Assembly (NCBI RefSeq): GCF_030814315.1
Contig: NZ_JAUSUV010000004.1
Location: 1 to 64,000, forward strand
Length of the DNA stretch: 64,000 nucleotides
Source of the DNA: Croceifilum oryzae
GTDB taxonomy: Bacteria; Bacillota; Bacilli; Thermoactinomycetales; Thermoactinomycetaceae
Direction of reading: 5' to 3'
The translations under genes and the position numbers were made by a program. Shown here in pieces: positions 63,499 to 64,000 of this stretch. Each line of letters begins with the position of its first letter. The first letter of the stretch is position 1. The notes beneath the pieces are model-generated. The model did no database searches and was not told the DNA's origin. It worked only from the letters and a program-made list of their open reading frames with translations.

Positions 63499-64000
63499 AT
63501 GAAGGAAGTTAGTGGATTAATCGGTCTACACCGGATTTTCGGAGCAGGATGGCATCTCATTGATAAGCTCGTACGTGTAGGCTGGACTCCTGATCAAGAG
63601 GTTATGCCGTATTTGGATATGATAAAAGAGCAGAGGGTGCCAGCTGGTACTTATCAACGTATTAAGAAAACATGGAATCAAGAGTGGAGTAGTCGAGTGA
63701 TCGCAGAACTGCAAATGAAACGAATTGAGGTTATGACTGTATACGATGCTGACTATCCCGAACTTTTACGCGAAATCCCACAACCTCCTTGGGTTTTGTA
63801 TCTACGAGGAGATAGGCAGCTGTTAAATGAGGCTTGTTTTGCGATGGTGGGTACACGTAAGCCGACTCCTTATGGACGAAAAATCACGAAACAATTAGCA
63901 GAACAGTTTGTACAAGCGGGTTTAACGGTAGTAAGTGGTATGGCGACAGGGATTGATGGGGATGCTCATCATGCGGTCCTAGAGTCTGGAGGAAAGACGA
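63499..64000 (+). CDS. dprA: DNA-processing protein DprA (5' part, cut by window end)
   Basis: About 167 codons are visible. After a short helical domain (SGLIGLHRIFGAGWHLIDKL) comes the start of the Rossmann-like DNA-binding fold: FAMVGTRKPTPYGRKITKQL, VVSGMATGIDGDAHHAVLE and SGGKT. DprA loads RecA on incoming single strands in transformation. Start is the ATG at 63499 after AAAGGAACG; an ATG at 63495 is out of frame and stops quickly. The rest lies beyond the window. Confidence 0.93.
   Translation, partial: MKEVSGLIGLHRIFGAGWHLIDKLVRVGWTPDQEVMPYLDMIKEQRVPAGTYQRIKKTWNQEWSSRVIAELQMKRIEVMTVYDADYPELLREIPQPPWVLYLRGDRQLLNEACFAMVGTRKPTPYGRKITKQLAEQFVQAGLTVVSGMATGIDGDAHHAVLESGGKT

Noticed and set aside
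1-64000. CRISPR arrays, tRNA or rRNA genes, intact insertion sequences
   Set aside because: No regularly spaced repeats, cloverleaf-type sequences, rRNA blocks or transposase motifs were seen on reading either strand.

Overview
This window comes from a low-GC, endospore-forming Gram-positive bacterium of the order Bacillales. The evidence is AGGAGG-type ribosome binding sites with some TTG/GTG starts, a cotJ spore-coat locus, Bacillus-type S-box and L-box riboswitches, the coproporphyrin-type hemEHY order, the B. subtilis-like mtn gene arrangement and the sucC-sucD-dprA order. Gene style suggests Thermoactinomycetaceae, but that placement is a guess from memory of the family and not a search result.

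Layout. Positions 1-14.5 kb are accessory DNA. They hold a 5'-truncated DUF3732/zinc-hook gene, a decayed copy of a phage Rha/KilAC antirepressor, a small membrane protein, a helix-turn-helix protein, an intact Rha/KilAC gene, and an 8.4-kb WapA/RHS polymorphic toxin. The toxin ends in a HExxH metallopeptidase-like tip and overlaps a small double-CxxC protein that is probably its immunity protein. Behind it an orphan HINT fragment abuts the 3' end of a BceB-type permease. From 14.6 to 20.2 kb lies a Bce-type peptide-sensing/detoxification ABC locus: BceR-like operator, ATPase, permease, membrane-anchored accessory protein, the deletion scar of a second ATPase gene, and a second permease. From 20.2 to 21.9 kb are gene remnants, two short ORFs and a cotJABC operon whose cotJC is truncated.

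From 22 to 29 kb are single-gene units: LD-carboxypeptidase, small secreted protein, SelO, a putative glycosyltransferase, a lipase-like hydrolase, SodC and a coiled-coil protein. From 29.1 to 37.2 kb is the complete methionine salvage pathway (mtnKA, mtnU, mtnE, mtnWXBD) with two SAM-I riboswitches. From 37.3 to 52.1 kb are an OlsB-like acyltransferase, HelD, an SDH/Clp-fold protease, the hemEHY operon, an FMN reductase, a class A PBP, a lysine-riboswitch-controlled LysP-type permease, a CAP-domain lipoprotein and a small membrane protein. From 52.2 to 60.4 kb is a glycan cluster: two methyltransferases, a nucleotidyltransferase, a LegB-like 4,6-dehydratase, a reductase and four glycosyltransferases, with no flippase, polymerase or exporter. 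The window ends in sucC, sucD and the start of dprA.

The strongest curiosities are the toxin/immunity pair with an orphan cassette behind it, the BceR-type operator with no BceRS nearby and the internally deleted second ATPase gene, the truncated cotJC, a near-perfect operator dyad over the promoter of a coiled-coil gene, and the export-less glycan cluster. I did not find a CRISPR array, tRNA, rRNA or intact insertion sequence. No wholly new system can be proven from the sequence alone.
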